Below, one piece after another: positions 17,975 through 27,900 of a DNA stretch of 64,000 nt (position 1 is the stretch's first letter; each line of letters starts with the position of its first letter). A program made the translations under genes and the position numbers. The DNA comes from Sandaracinus amylolyticus. GTDB lineage: Bacteria; Myxococcota_A; Polyangia; Polyangiales; Sandaracinaceae. The notes below the pieces were generated by a model. The model was not told the origin of the DNA. It was given only the letters and a program-made list of their open reading frames with translations, and did not search any database. The stretch lies in assembly GCF_000737325.1 (NCBI RefSeq), contig NZ_CP011125.1:1302001-1366000 (forward strand). The letters are read 5' to 3'.

Positions 17975-19440
17975 AGCGCGCTCACCAGCGCTTCCATGCT
18001 CTTGCGCGCGTCGCCGAAGAGCATGCGCGTGTTGCCGAGGAAGAAGAGCGGGTTCTCGACGCCCGCGTAGCCCGCGGCCATGCCGCGCTTGAGCACGACG
18101 ACGGTCTTCGCCTTCCACACCTCGAGCACCGGCATCCCGTAGATGGGGCTCGACGGATCGTCGAGCGCGCCGGGGTTCACGATGTCGTTCGCGCCGATCA
18201 CGAGGACCACGTCGGTGCTCGGGAAGTCGTGGTTGATCTCCTCCATCTCGAGCACGACGTCGTAGGGCACGCCCGCCTCCGCGAGCAGCACGTTCATGTG
18301 CCCGGGCAGGCGCCCCGCGACCGGATGGATCGCGAAGCGCACGTCGACGCCGCGCTCGCGCAGCGCGCGCATGAAGTCGTGCACCGCGTTCTGCGCGCGC
18401 GCGACCGCCATGCCGTAGCCGGGCACGATCACGACGCGCTTGCTCTCGCGGAGCTGCGCGGCGAGCGCGTCGGTCTTGATCTCGACGACCTCGCCCTGCG
18501 CGGCCGCGGGGCTCGCGGCCGCCGCTCCGTCCGCGGTGCCGAACCCGCCGAACACCACGTTGAGGATCGAGCGGTTCATCGCGCGGCACATGATGATCGA
18601 CAGGATCGTGCCGCTCGCGCCGACGAGCGCGCCGGTGACGATCAGCAGATCGTTCGCGAGCACGAAGCCCGCGGCCGCCGCGGCCCAGCCCGAGTAGCTG
18701 TTGAGCAGCGAGACGACGACCGGCATGTCCGCGCCGCCGATCGCCATCACGAGGTGCACGCCGAGCGCGCTCGCGAGGAGCGTCTGGACGACGAGGAACA
18801 CGAGCCCGTCGTCCGGCGATGCGGCGCGCGCGAAGGGCACCGCGAGCGCGACGATCGCGATCGCGATCGCCGCGTTGATCAGATGACGCCCGGGGAGCAG
18901 CAGCGGCTTGCCGCTGATCGAGCCGCGCAGCTTGCCCCACGCGATCACCGAGCCCGTGAACGTCAGCGCGCCGACCGCGACGCCGATCCAGATCTCGACC
19001 ACGTGCACGATGCGCGCGGCCGCGGCCTCGCTCTCCGCCGCGACGAAGCCCGCTGCGTCCTCGCCGGGCACCAGCGCGCCGGTGGGATCGGCGTGCGGCG
19101 AGAGGTACGACGAGATCCCGACGAGCACCGCCGCGAGGCCTACGAAGCTGTGCAGCACCGCGACGAGCTCGGGCATCCCGGTCATCTCGACGCGACGCGC
19201 GAGCACCGCGCCGATCGCGCCGCCGATCGTGATCGACACCGCGAGGAGCGCGAAGCCGAGCCCGCGCACCGAGCCGTCCTCGCCGACCCAGATCGCCGCG
19301 GTCACGCCGACCGCGAGCATCATGCCCGCCATGCCGTAGACGTTGCCGAGCCCCGCGGTCTCCTGCTTGCTGAGCCCGCCGAGACTGCGGATGAAGAGCA
19401 CGCCCGCGACGAGGTACGCGATGGTGCTGACGCCGCTCAT
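17965..19440 (-). CDS. pntB: NAD(P) transhydrogenase subunit beta
   Basis: A 491-residue inner-membrane subunit of the proton-translocating transhydrogenase, which moves hydride from NADH to NADP and uses the proton gradient. The N-terminal 260 residues hold about eight or nine transmembrane helices, starting [21 protein letters not shown]. The C-terminal NADP-binding domain III has [33 protein letters not shown] and [16 protein letters not shown], all conserved. Its start overlaps the pntA stop by four bases (ATGA), giving translational coupling. Length matches the family. Confidence 0.95.
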   Translation of the reverse strand: MSGVSTIAYLVAGVLFIRSLGGLSKQETAGLGNVYGMAGMMLAVGVTAAIWVGEDGSVRGLGFALLAVSITIGGAIGAVLARRVEMTGMPELVAVLHSFVGLAAVLVGISSYLSPHADPTGALVPGEDAAGFVAAESEAAAARIVHVVEIWIGVAVGALTFTGSVIAWGKLRGSISGKPLLLPGRHLINAAIAIAIVALAVPFARAASPDDGLVFLVVQTLLASALGVHLVMAIGGADMPVVVSLLNSYSGWAAAAAGFVLANDLLIVTGALVGASGTILSIIMCRAMNRSILNVVFGGFGTADGAAAASPAAAQGEVVEIKTDALAAQLRESKRVVIVPGYGMAVARAQNAVHDFMRALRERGVDVRFAIHPVAGRLPGHMNVLLAEAGVPYDVVLEMEEINHDFPSTDVVLVIGANDIVNPGALDDPSSPIYGMPVLEVWKAKTVVVLKRGMAAGYAGVENPLFFLGNTRMLFGDARKSMEALVSALRN

Positions 19441-21125
19441 CGTCCGTGCCCTCCCTTCTTCGGCGCGCTGCTGCTCGCGCTCTCGTCCTTGCGGAACATG
19501 CGCAGCATGCGGTGCGTGACGAGGAAGCCACCGCTCACGTTGATCGCGGCGACGAGCACCGCGATCGCGCCGAGCACCGACGCGAGATCGACGTGCTCGC
19601 CGATCTGCAGCATGCCGCCGACGACGATGATCCCGCTGATCGCGTTGGTGACGCTCATCAGCGGCGTGTGGAGCGCGGGCGTGACGCTCCAGATCACCTG
19701 CCATCCGACGAAGCACGCGAGGATGAACACGGTGAAGTGCTGGAGGAAGTCGCCGGGCGCGAAGCGACCGAGCGCGAACAGCGCGCCGATGATCGCCATG
19801 CCCGCGAGCGTCGTGCCCCACGCGCGGCGCGCGGGGTTGAGGATCTCGGTCTGACGCGGCTTCGATCCTTCGGGCGGGGGAGGGCGCGTGCTCTTCGAGG
19901 GCTCGCGCTCCGTCTTCGCGACCGGTGCGGGCGTCGCGGGCGAGGGCTCTTTGCGCGGCGGAGGCGGCAGCACCTCGCCGCCGTGGGTGAGCATCGCGGG
20001 CCGGATGACGTCGTTCTCGAGATCGACGCGCAGCACGCCGGGCGCGATCGGATCGCGCATCTCCGCGACGAGGTGCACGAGGTTCATCGCGAAGAACTTG
20101 CTCGCCGCGCGCGCCATGCGGCTCGCGAGATCGGTGAAGCCGAGGATCTTCACGCCGCCGTGATCGACGACCTGATCGGGCACGCAGAGCTCGCAGTTCC
20201 CGCCTTGCTCCGCGGCCATGTCGACGACGATCGAGCCGGGCTCGAGCGCCTCGACCACGTCGCGCGGGACGAGCAGCGGCGCTTTGGCGCCGGGCACCAG
20301 CGCGGTCGTGACGATCACGTTCACCTCGGCCGCTTGCGCGCGGAAGAGCCGCATCTCGGCCTCGATGAACTCCTCGCTCATCACCTTCGCGTAGCCGCCC
20401 GCGCCCTCGCCGCTCTCCTTCAGCTCGACTTCGAGGAACTTCGCGCCGAGGCTCTCGACCTGCTCGCGCGCCGCGGCCCGCGTGTCGAACGCGCGGACCT
20501 CCGCGCCGAGCGCGCGCGCCGCGCCGATCGCGGCGAGGCCCGCGACGCCCGCGCCGATCACCAGCACGCGCGCCGGTCGCGTCGTGCCCGCGGCCGTGAC
20601 CTGCGGACCGAAGAAGCCCTGGTAGTGCGCGGCCGCTTCGACCACCGCGCGATAGCCCGCGAGGTTCGCCTGCGACGAGAGCACGTCCATCTTCTGCGCG
20701 CGCGTGACCCGCGGGACGCGCTCGAGCGCGAGCGCGCTCACCTTGCGCGCCGCGAGCGTCGCGACGAGATCGGGATGTCGCTCCGGCTGCACGAGCGAGA
20801 TCAGCACCGCGCCCTCGCGCAACGCGCGTGCTTCCTCGTCGGTCGGTGGACGCACCTTGAGCACGACGTCGCTCTCGCCGAGAGCCTCGCGTGTGTCCCC
20901 GAGCGTCGCGCCCGCAGCGACGTACGCCTCGTCGTCGTGTCCGGCCTCGCGCCCTGCGCCGCGCTCGACGAGCACGTCGAAGCCGAGCTCGCGCAGCTTG
21001 ACGACCGACTCCGGTGTCGCGGCGATGCGGCGCTCGCGATCGCGCGTCTCTCTCGGAATGCCGATCCGGATGGCACACCCCCTTCCGCGGCTCGATCGAT
21101 GCGACGAAGAACCGACGGCCAGCAT
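19437..21125 (-). CDS. pntA: NAD(P) transhydrogenase subunit alpha
   Basis: Subunit alpha with the NAD-binding domain I (alanine-dehydrogenase-like) and a C-terminal membrane part with about four helices, fused as in E. coli Pnt[11 protein letters not shown] opens the family core; [18 protein letters not shown] is the Rossmann loop. A long Pro/Lys-rich linker (residues about 385-425 of the core) separates the two parts. Start choice is difficult. ATG 21125 is the nearest standard codon but has no ribosome site and adds 18 unusual residues. Alignment with known PntA places the first residue at codon ATC 21071-21069, preceded by GGAAGGGGG six bases upstream. Confidence 0.93.
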   Translation of the reverse strand: MLAVGSSSHRSSRGRGCAIRIGIPRETRDRERRIAATPESVVKLRELGFDVLVERGAGREAGHDDEAYVAAGATLGDTREALGESDVVLKVRPPTDEEARALREGAVLISLVQPERHPDLVATLAARKVSALALERVPRVTRAQKMDVLSSQANLAGYRAVVEAAAHYQGFFGPQVTAAGTTRPARVLVIGAGVAGLAAIGAARALGAEVRAFDTRAAAREQVESLGAKFLEVELKESGEGAGGYAKVMSEEFIEAEMRLFRAQAAEVNVIVTTALVPGAKAPLLVPRDVVEALEPGSIVVDMAAEQGGNCELCVPDQVVDHGGVKILGFTDLASRMARAASKFFAMNLVHLVAEMRDPIAPGVLRVDLENDVIRPAMLTHGGEVLPPPPRKEPSPATPAPVAKTEREPSKSTRPPPPEGSKPRQTEILNPARRAWGTTLAGMAIIGALFALGRFAPGDFLQHFTVFILACFVGWQVIWSVTPALHTPLMSVTNAISGIIVVGGMLQIGEHVDLASVLGAIAVLVAAINVSGGFLVTHRMLRMFRKDESASSSAPKKGGHGR

Positions 21126-21209
21126 CACCGAGCCGCAGCCCGCGGCGCAACGGCGTTGCAGACGCAATTGGGAAGAATCCGGTCGCCGCTCGCCGCCCTC
21201 CGGGACGAG

Positions 21210-21241
21210 CACTCGGGCAATTGGGATCCCGGGCACGAGTG
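21210..21241 (+). promoter_or_regulatory. Hairpin ahead of nhaA
   Basis: CACTCG (21210-21215) pairs with CGAGTG (21236-21241) and encloses GGGATCCC. It ends 20 bases before the NhaA start, within the divergent pntA-nhaA region. A transcript could fold here and affect translation. I cannot match it to a known Na or Li riboswitch by eye. Confidence 0.3.
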
Positions 21242-21261
21242 ACCCATGTCGATCGCAGGCG

Positions 21262-22704
21262 ATGACGCACCGCGACGAGCACCTCGAGGGCGAGCACGCG
21301 GTGGAGCGTGTCGCGCTCCCGACCCCGCCGGGCGCTTGGGATCCCGTGCGGAACGCGGTGCGCGGCGCACTGCGCCCCATCGAGCATTTCCTCCATGTCG
21401 AGGCATCCGGCGGGATCCTGCTCATGGGCGCAGCATCGATCGCGCTCGTGTGGGCCAGCTCACCGTGGAGCGACGACTACGAGCACCTGCTCGAGACGCC
21501 GGTCGTGCTGCGCGTCGGAGGCGTCGGCATCGAGGCCGACCTGCGCTTCGTCGTGAACGAGCTGCTGATGACGCTCTTCTTCTTCGTCGTCGGGCTCGAG
21601 ATCAAGCGCGAGATCGTGCACGGCGAGCTCAGCCATCCACGCCGCGCAGCGCTCCCGATCGCCGCCGCGATCGGCGGCATGACCGTGCCGGCGCTGATCT
21701 ACGTAGCCCTCAATCCGCACGTCCCGGCGCGGAGCGGTTGGGGCGTGCCGATGGCGACCGACATCGCGTTCGCGGTCGGCGTGCTGACGCTGCTCGGACG
21801 ACGCGTGCCGCCCGCGCTCCGCGTGCTGCTGCTGACGCTCGCGATCGCCGACGACGTCGGCGCGGTGATCGTGATCGCGCTCTTCTACTCGAACGGGATC
21901 GCGCTCGGCGGGCTGCTGCTCGTGGTGCTCGCGGTGCTGCTGACGCTCGTGCTGCAGAAGGCCGGCGTGCGGCGCGCGTGGCTCTACGTGCTGCCGGGCA
22001 TCCTCGCGTGGGAGGGCATGCACTCGGCCGGCGTCCATCCGACGCTCGCGGGCGTGATGCTCGGGCTGATGACGCCGACGAGCGCGTGGCTCGGTCCGCA
22101 CGGCGCGATCCACCTGACGCGCCACGCGGTGACGCGGCTGTCGAGCGTCGTGGGCACCGGAGAGGCGCATCCCACGCAGCTCCTCGGTCCGCTGCGCGAT
22201 CTCGAGCTCGCGCGTCGCGAAGCGATCTCGCCGGTCGAGCGCCTCGCGGCGAAGCTGCACCCGTGGGTCGCGTGGGGGATCATGCCGCTCTTCGCGCTCG
22301 CCAACGCGGGCGTGCCGCTCGACCCGTCTTCGTTCGACGCCGAGTACGCGCCGGTGATGCTCGGCGTCGTCGCCGGTCTCGTGATCGGGAAGCCGCTCGG
22401 TGTGCTCGCGGGCGCGGGGCTCGTCGTCGGGCTGCGCATCGCGCCGCTGCCGCGCGGAGTGACGTGGGCGGGCGTGGGCGTCGTCGGTCTCTGCGCGGGC
22501 ATCGGGTTCACGATGGCGATCTTCGTCGGCGACCTCGCGTTCGACGGTCCGGCGCTCGTCGCGACGAAGCTCGCGATCCTCGCGGCGTCGATGATCGCGG
22601 GCGTGCTCGCGATGGTCGTCGGATCGGTGGTGCTGCGCGACGCGCGCGCGGTGCCGGGCGCGGCGCGCACCGAGAGCGAGGCCGAGGCTTCGACGGTCGC
22701 ATGA
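21262..22704 (+). CDS. nhaA: Na+/H+ antiporter NhaA
   Basis: A 480-residue inner-membrane antiporter that expels Na+ or Li+ in exchange for protons. It shows the family signatures: [19 protein letters not shown] at the first helix, [39 protein letters not shown], and [19 protein letters not shown] with the adjacent Asp pair that binds the ions. It is longer than the roughly 390-residue E. coli protein, with a 30-residue N-terminal extension and an extra loop near 290. ATG 21262 is used; the upstream region has only a weak AGG. Confidence 0.95.
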   Translation: MTHRDEHLEGEHAVERVALPTPPGAWDPVRNAVRGALRPIEHFLHVEASGGILLMGAASIALVWASSPWSDDYEHLLETPVVLRVGGVGIEADLRFVVNELLMTLFFFVVGLEIKREIVHGELSHPRRAALPIAAAIGGMTVPALIYVALNPHVPARSGWGVPMATDIAFAVGVLTLLGRRVPPALRVLLLTLAIADDVGAVIVIALFYSNGIALGGLLLVVLAVLLTLVLQKAGVRRAWLYVLPGILAWEGMHSAGVHPTLAGVMLGLMTPTSAWLGPHGAIHLTRHAVTRLSSVVGTGEAHPTQLLGPLRDLELARREAISPVERLAAKLHPWVAWGIMPLFALANAGVPLDPSSFDAEYAPVMLGVVAGLVIGKPLGVLAGAGLVVGLRIAPLPRGVTWAGVGVVGLCAGIGFTMAIFVGDLAFDGPALVATKLAILAASMIAGVLAMVVGSVVLRDARAVPGAARTESEAEASTVA

Positions 22705-22729
22705 CTGGACGCCCTCCCGCCGCGACCCC

Positions 22730-24235
22730 ATGGCCAACGCGTCGATGCGCTCTCCGGACCCTTGGATCCACGGCCGCTCCGAAGCGCTCGCAGGTGCGCC
22801 GAGCGATCCCTTCGAGGTGATCGCGCGCGCCTACGCGCCGGTGCAGGACGAGGTCGACGTCGAGGTGCCGATCACCTTCGGCGCGATCCCGCGCGATCTC
22901 TCGGGCACGTACTTCCGCAACGGACCGGGGCGCGTCTCGATCGGCGGCGATCGATACGGCCATCCGTTCGACGGGGACGGCATGGTGGTGCGGTTCGCGT
23001 TCGACGAAGGACGCGTGCGCTACCGCAACCGCTACGTGCGCACGCGCGGCTTCGTCGACGAGCAGCGCGCGGGGCGCATGTTGTATCGCGGCTTCGGATC
23101 GCAGCGCCCGGGCGGCCTGCTCGCGAACCTCGGACGCACGCGCTTCAAGAACGCGGCGAACACGAGCGTGCTCTGGCACGGCGGCGTGCTGCGCGCGCTC
23201 TGGGAGGGCGGCGCGCCGCATCGCATCGATCCCCGCACGCTCGAGACGATCGGCGTCGACGATCTCGGAGGTCTCTTGCGCCCGGAGCGCGCGATCGAGC
23301 GCGCGCTCGCCCCCGAGCACGCGTTCACCGCGCATCCCGCGATCGATCCGCGCAGCGGCGAGCTGTGGGGGTTCGGCGTGATCGGCGGGCCGAGGGCGCG
23401 CCTCGCGATCTATCGGCTCGATGCCGAGGGCGCGCCGATCGAGCGACGCTTCGTCGCGCTGCCGCGGCTCGCGTTCGTGCACGACTTCGTGCTCACCGAG
23501 CGCTTCCTCGTGTTCCTGCTCGCGCCGATCGCGTTCGATCTCGCGCGCGCGATCGTCGGTCTCGCGAGCCCGGTGGACGCGCTGCGCCGCGATCCGTCGC
23601 TCGGCACGACGGTGCTGGTGGTGCCGCGCGACGGCGGTGCGCTGCGCACGATCGAGGCGCGCGCCGGCTTCGTGTTCCACCACGTCGCGGGCTGGGACGA
23701 GGGCACGCGCGAGATCGTGATCGACACGCTGCGCATGGACGACTTCGAGGGCGGCACGATCGACGTGCTCGACCCTGCCGCGCTGCGCCGGGTGCGCGTG
23801 CCGCGCGCGGTGCCGACCCGCATGATCGTCGACCTCGCGACGCGCCGCGTGCGCGAGGAGGTGCACATCGACGCGGACGTCGAGCTGCCCACGATCGATC
23901 CGCGCCGTCGCACCCGCCCCGCGCGCATCGCGTACGCCGTCGCGCGCCCGAGCGGATGGAGCGCCATCTCGCACCCCGCGATCGCGCGGCTCGATCTCGC
24001 GTCGCGCGAGGTGCACATGCGCGATCTCGCGCCGGATCTCCCGGGCGAGCCGCTCTACGTCCCGCGTCCCTACGCGCCCGAGGGCGAAGGCTACGTGCTC
24101 ACGATCGTCTATCGCGCCGAGACGCACCGCAGCGAGCTCTGGGTGCTCGACGCGCGCGATCTGTCGACGGTTGCGCGCGCAACCCTGCCGCACCACGTCC
24201 CCCTCGGGTTCCACGGGACGTTCGTGCCGAGCTGA
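22730..24235 (+). CDS. Carotenoid oxygenase (RPE65/CCD family)
   Basis: A 501-residue non-haem iron dioxygenase of the type that cleaves carotenoids or related polyenes and stilbenes. SGTYFRNGPGR and GHPFDGDGMV are the N-terminal family motifs. The four iron-binding His residues are visible in FTAHPAID, FVHDFVLT, FHHVAGW and LGFHGTFVPS at the very end. No signal peptide is seen. It follows nhaA by 25 bases and could be co-transcribed. Its stop abuts the convergent ABC exporter gene with no gap (TGATCA). Confidence 0.93.
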   Translation: MANASMRSPDPWIHGRSEALAGAPSDPFEVIARAYAPVQDEVDVEVPITFGAIPRDLSGTYFRNGPGRVSIGGDRYGHPFDGDGMVVRFAFDEGRVRYRNRYVRTRGFVDEQRAGRMLYRGFGSQRPGGLLANLGRTRFKNAANTSVLWHGGVLRALWEGGAPHRIDPRTLETIGVDDLGGLLRPERAIERALAPEHAFTAHPAIDPRSGELWGFGVIGGPRARLAIYRLDAEGAPIERRFVALPRLAFVHDFVLTERFLVFLLAPIAFDLARAIVGLASPVDALRRDPSLGTTVLVVPRDGGALRTIEARAGFVFHHVAGWDEGTREIVIDTLRMDDFEGGTIDVLDPAALRRVRVPRAVPTRMIVDLATRRVREEVHIDADVELPTIDPRRRTRPARIAYAVARPSGWSAISHPAIARLDLASREVHMRDLAPDLPGEPLYVPRPYAPEGEGYVLTIVYRAETHRSELWVLDARDLSTVARATLPHHVPLGFHGTFVPS

Positions 24236-26008
24236 TCACGCGGCGACGGTGAGCTGTCGCTCGACGAGCCGGCGATAGAGGCCCTCTTGGGCCATCAGCG
24301 CCGCGTGATCGCCTGCCTGCACGATCTTCCCGCCGTCGATCACGAGCACACGATCGGCGTCGCGCACCGTCGACAGCCGATGCGCGATCACCAGCGTCGT
24401 CCGCCCCTTCATCAGGCGATCGAGCGCCTCCTTCACGAGGTGCTCGCTCTCCGCGTCGAGCGCGCTGGTCGCCTCGTCGAGCACCAGGATGCGCGGATCC
24501 TTCAGCACCGCGCGCGCGATCGCGATGCGCTGCTTCTGTCCGCCCGAGAGCTGCACGCCCCGCTCACCGACGCTCGTCGCGTAGCCCTCGGGGAAGCGCG
24601 ACACGAACTCGTGCGCGTTCGCCACGCGCGCCGCGGCCTCGACCTCGGCGTCGCTCGCGTCGGGGCGCGCATAGCGGATGTTGTCGGCGATCGACGTCGA
24701 GAAGAGGATCGGCTCCTGCGCGACGGTGCCCACCTGACGGCGCAGCCACTCGGGATCGAGCTCGCGCAGATCGTGCCCGTCGAGCCGCACCCGGCCCTCG
24801 CTCGGGTCGTACAGCCGCGCGACGAGCGACGCGATCGTCGACTTGCCCGCGCCGCTCGGACCGACGAGCGCGACGATCTCGCCGGGCGCGACCACGAGCT
24901 CCATCCCCTCGAGCACCGGCGCGTCGGGCCGCGCGGGATACGCGAAGCGCACCGACTCGAAGCGCAGCTCGCCCCGTGCCTCGCGCGGCGCGAGCCCGCC
25001 CTTGGGCGCCATCGCGGGCGTGCGATCGAGCAGCTCGAACACGCGCTCCGCGGCGCCGCTCGCCTTCGTGAGGTCCGCGTAGAGATCGGTGAGCGCGCCG
25101 AGCGAGACCGCGACGAGCAGCGTGTACACGAGGAACGACGTGAGCCCACCGACGCTCATCGCGCCGTCGATCACGAGGTGCCCGCCGTACCACAGCACCA
25201 GCGTCACCACCGCGAACCCCGCGGCGCTCACCGCGGCCATGAACGCCGACGCGACACGGATGCGCGTTGCCTGGAGCGCGTATGCGCGCTCGATCGCGAC
25301 GCCGTAGCGCGCGGCCTCGGCGGCTTCCGCGACGAACGAGCGCACCGTGCGGATCCCCGCGAGGCTCTCCTCGGCGACGGCGCTCGCCGCGGCGAGCGCG
25401 TCCTGCGCGTCGCGCGCGAGCCTTCGCAACCGACGACCCCAGTACACCGCGCCGAGCGCGATCGGCGGCACGACCGAGAGCATGATCGCGGCGAGCAGCG
25501 GCGACGTGTACAGCAGCATCGCGACGCCGCCCGCGATGGTCGCCGCGTTCCGCAGCGCCATCGAGATGTTCACGCTCACCGCGTTCTGCAGGACGGTCGT
25601 GTCCGACGCGAGGCGCGATTGCAGCTCGCCGGTGCGGCGCTCGTCGAAGAACGCGATCTCCTGCTCGAGCAGCCGCGCGTACAGATCGCGCCGCAGCTTG
25701 GTCACGACGCGCTCGCCCGCGGTGGTGAAGAGCACGTACCGGATCCCGGTCGCGACGGCCTGCACCGCGAGCACGACGCCCATCAGGAGCGCGATGCGAT
25801 CGATGCGCGCGGCGCTCGCCGTCGCGTCGGCGCCGAGCGCGTCGTCGAGCAGCGAGCGGATCGCCTGTGGGTAGACGAGGCTCGCGCCGCTGCCGATCGC
25901 GAGGAAGAGCGTGCCGATCGCCAGCCGCTTCCACTCGCTCTTGGCGAGCTGCAGCAAGCGTCCGATCGAGACGCGCGGACGCTCCGTGCCCGGGCCAGCC
26001 ACTCGCAC
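24236..26008 (-). CDS. ABC exporter, fused permease and ATPase
   Basis: A 590-residue half-transporter. Residues 1-320 form the six-helix membrane domain, with the typical ERVVTKLRRDLYARLLEQEI coupling region. The C-terminal nucleotide-binding domain has Walker A GPSGAGKST, signature LSGGQKQR, Walker B ILVLDEATSALD and the H-loop IAHRLSTVRDADRV. Sequence style is that of the MsbA/TAP-like group (DHA2-type lipid or drug exporters), which act as homodimers. The substrate cannot be told. It stands alone, divergent from the PolX-like gene. Confidence 0.93.
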   Translation of the reverse strand: MRVAGPGTERPRVSIGRLLQLAKSEWKRLAIGTLFLAIGSGASLVYPQAIRSLLDDALGADATASAARIDRIALLMGVVLAVQAVATGIRYVLFTTAGERVVTKLRRDLYARLLEQEIAFFDERRTGELQSRLASDTTVLQNAVSVNISMALRNAATIAGGVAMLLYTSPLLAAIMLSVVPPIALGAVYWGRRLRRLARDAQDALAAASAVAEESLAGIRTVRSFVAEAAEAARYGVAIERAYALQATRIRVASAFMAAVSAAGFAVVTLVLWYGGHLVIDGAMSVGGLTSFLVYTLLVAVSLGALTDLYADLTKASGAAERVFELLDRTPAMAPKGGLAPREARGELRFESVRFAYPARPDAPVLEGMELVVAPGEIVALVGPSGAGKSTIASLVARLYDPSEGRVRLDGHDLRELDPEWLRRQVGTVAQEPILFSTSIADNIRYARPDASDAEVEAAARVANAHEFVSRFPEGYATSVGERGVQLSGGQKQRIAIARAVLKDPRILVLDEATSALDAESEHLVKEALDRLMKGRTTLVIAHRLSTVRDADRVLVIDGGKIVQAGDHAALMAQEGLYRRLVERQLTVAA

Positions 26009-26102
26009 CCGTTATATGTCGAGCCGTCGCGCGGCGCCCCACCCGATCGGACGGCTCTTCCCGTCCTCCATCGCGGGCGCTACACACTCGCTCTCGGAAC
26101 GC

Positions 26103-27788
26103 ATGGATCACCGCACCGCCGCCGACGTCCTCACGCGCCTCGCCTTCGCCACCGAAGTCCTCGAAGGATCGACGCACGAGTCGAAGGCGTGGGCGAACGC
26201 CGCGCGTGTCATCCGCCAGCTCCCCGGCGATCTGCGCGCGATGATGGAGAGCGGTCAGCTCGCCGAGGTGCGCGGCATCGGCAGCTCGAGCCTGCGCGTG
26301 ATCCGCGAGGTGCTCGAGGGACGCGAGCCCGAGGAGCTGCGCGCGCTCGAGGCGCGAGTGCCCGACGGGCTCTTCGCGATCAACCGGATCAAAGGCCTCG
26401 GCCCCGCGAAGATCCGCAAGCTCTGGCAGGGCCTCGGCGTGACGACGATCGGCGAGCTCGAGCACGCGTGCCGCGAGAACCGCCTGGTGCTGCTCGACGG
26501 GTTCGGCAAGAAGACGCAGGCGAACGTGCTCGAGCAGATCGAGCAGATGCATCGCGCCGATCGCGTGCTGTTGCGCAGTCGCGCGAGCGCGCTGGTGCTG
26601 CCGCTGCTCGCGAGCCTGCGCATGCGCGGCGTGCGCGCCGAGGCGCTCGGGGACTTCCGGCGCGGCATGGAGCTCGTCGACGGGCTCGCGATCGTGGTCG
26701 CGGGAGACGACGCGGTGATCGACGAGACGCTCGGCGCGCACGGCGTCGAGGACGGGCACATCGACGGGACGACGATCGACGTGAAGCGCACCGACGCGGC
26801 GCGCTTCGGCGCGATCGCGGTGCTCGGCACGACGAGCCCCGAGCACCTCGAGCTGCTGCGTGCGCGCGCGAGCGAGCGTGGCCTCGAGCTGCGCGACGAC
26901 GGGCTCTACTCGAAGGGCGCGCTCGTCGCGTGCGAGGACGAGGACGCGCTCTATCGCGCGCTCGAGCTCGTGACGACGGATCCCGAGCGACGCGATCCCG
27001 GCGTGCCGCTCGTCGGCATCGGCAAGGCTCGGCCGCGGCTCGTCGAGCTGCGCGATCTGCGCGGCGCGCTGCACAACCACACGACCGAGAGCGACGGCGC
27101 GGGCACGCTCGAGGAGATGCGCGCGGCCGCGTCGACGATGGGCCTCGAGTACCTCGGCATCAGCGATCACAGCCAGAGCGCGGACTACGCGCGCGGCCTC
27201 ACGCCCGATCGACTGCGCGCGCAGATCGCGACGATCGAGCGGGCGCGCCGCGAGCCGGGATGCGCGCTGCTGAGCGGCGTCGAGAGCGACATCCTCGCGG
27301 ACGGCAAGCTCGACTACGAGGACGCGATCCTCGCGTCGATCGACGTGGTGATCGCGTCGGTGCACCGCCGCTTCGGGCTCGATCGCGACGCGACGACGCA
27401 GCGCATGGTCGCGGCCGCGAAGAACCCGTTCACCGACGTCATCGGACATCCGACGGGGCGTCTCTTGCTCGGCCGCCCCGCGAACGATCTCGACATGGGC
27501 GCGATGCTCGACGCCGCCGCGGAGAGCGGCTGCGCGGTCGAGCTCAACGCGAGCCCCCATCGCCTCGACCTCCACGATCGTCACTGCGCGATGGCGAAGG
27601 AGCGCGGTGTGCCCGTCTCGATCGCGGCAGACGCGCACGCACCGGGCGAGCTCCTGCAGCTGGAGCACGGCATCGCGATCGCGCGCCGCGGAGGGCTGAC
27701 CCCCGACGACGTGCTCAACTGCCGCCCGCTCGACGCGCTCCGCGACTGGCTCCGCGCGCGCCGTCAGCGCGCGGGGCTCGCGAGCTGA
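26103..27788 (+). CDS. PolX-like protein: HhH, degenerate polymerase and PHP domains
   Basis: A 561-residue protein with the order of bacterial PolX. Helix-hairpin-helix motifs are near 54-63 and 95-108, a polymerase-beta-like region spans 155-300, and a C-terminal PHP domain spans 318-555. The PHP metal sites look intact: HNHTTESDG, ISDHS, GVESDIL, ASVHRRF, GHPTGR, ADAHAP. In the polymerase region the catalytic DxD is replaced by D193-G-L-A; only the third Asp (D226) remains in place. The protein is therefore probably a DNA-repair nuclease or phosphatase (PHP) without DNA synthesis. ATG 26103 fits the family start. Confidence 0.9.
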   Translation: MDHRTAADVLTRLAFATEVLEGSTHESKAWANAARVIRQLPGDLRAMMESGQLAEVRGIGSSSLRVIREVLEGREPEELRALEARVPDGLFAINRIKGLGPAKIRKLWQGLGVTTIGELEHACRENRLVLLDGFGKKTQANVLEQIEQMHRADRVLLRSRASALVLPLLASLRMRGVRAEALGDFRRGMELVDGLAIVVAGDDAVIDETLGAHGVEDGHIDGTTIDVKRTDAARFGAIAVLGTTSPEHLELLRARASERGLELRDDGLYSKGALVACEDEDALYRALELVTTDPERRDPGVPLVGIGKARPRLVELRDLRGALHNHTTESDGAGTLEEMRAAASTMGLEYLGISDHSQSADYARGLTPDRLRAQIATIERARREPGCALLSGVESDILADGKLDYEDAILASIDVVIASVHRRFGLDRDATTQRMVAAAKNPFTDVIGHPTGRLLLGRPANDLDMGAMLDAAAESGCAVELNASPHRLDLHDRHCAMAKERGVPVSIAADAHAPGELLQLEHGIAIARRGGLTPDDVLNCRPLDALRDWLRARRQRAGLAS

Positions 27789-27813
27789 GGAACTTCTTTG
27801 GAGGCGGGAGAAC

Positions 27814-27891
27814 AGCCGTTTCGCCTGCGTGATCGCGCGCTGGTAGCCGAAACGGCTGCGGACGCCGCTCCTGGCGAGAGGTTCGGCTACC
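27814..27891. promoter_or_regulatory. Two mutually exclusive 10-base hairpins
   Basis: AGCCGTTTCG (27814-27823) pairs with CGAAACGGCT (27848-27857). GGTAGCCGAA (27842-27851) pairs with TTCGGCTACC (27882-27891). The second and third arms share four bases, so only one stem can form at a time. The block lies between the convergent polX-like and DUF1152 genes and may serve as terminator for either. Confidence 0.6.
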
Positions 27892-27900
27892 GCGCGGGCG

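Noticed and set aside
21126-21261. Na+ or Li+ riboswitch before nhaA
   Set aside because: A hairpin is present but I cannot match a known consensus by eye; a covariance-model search would decide.
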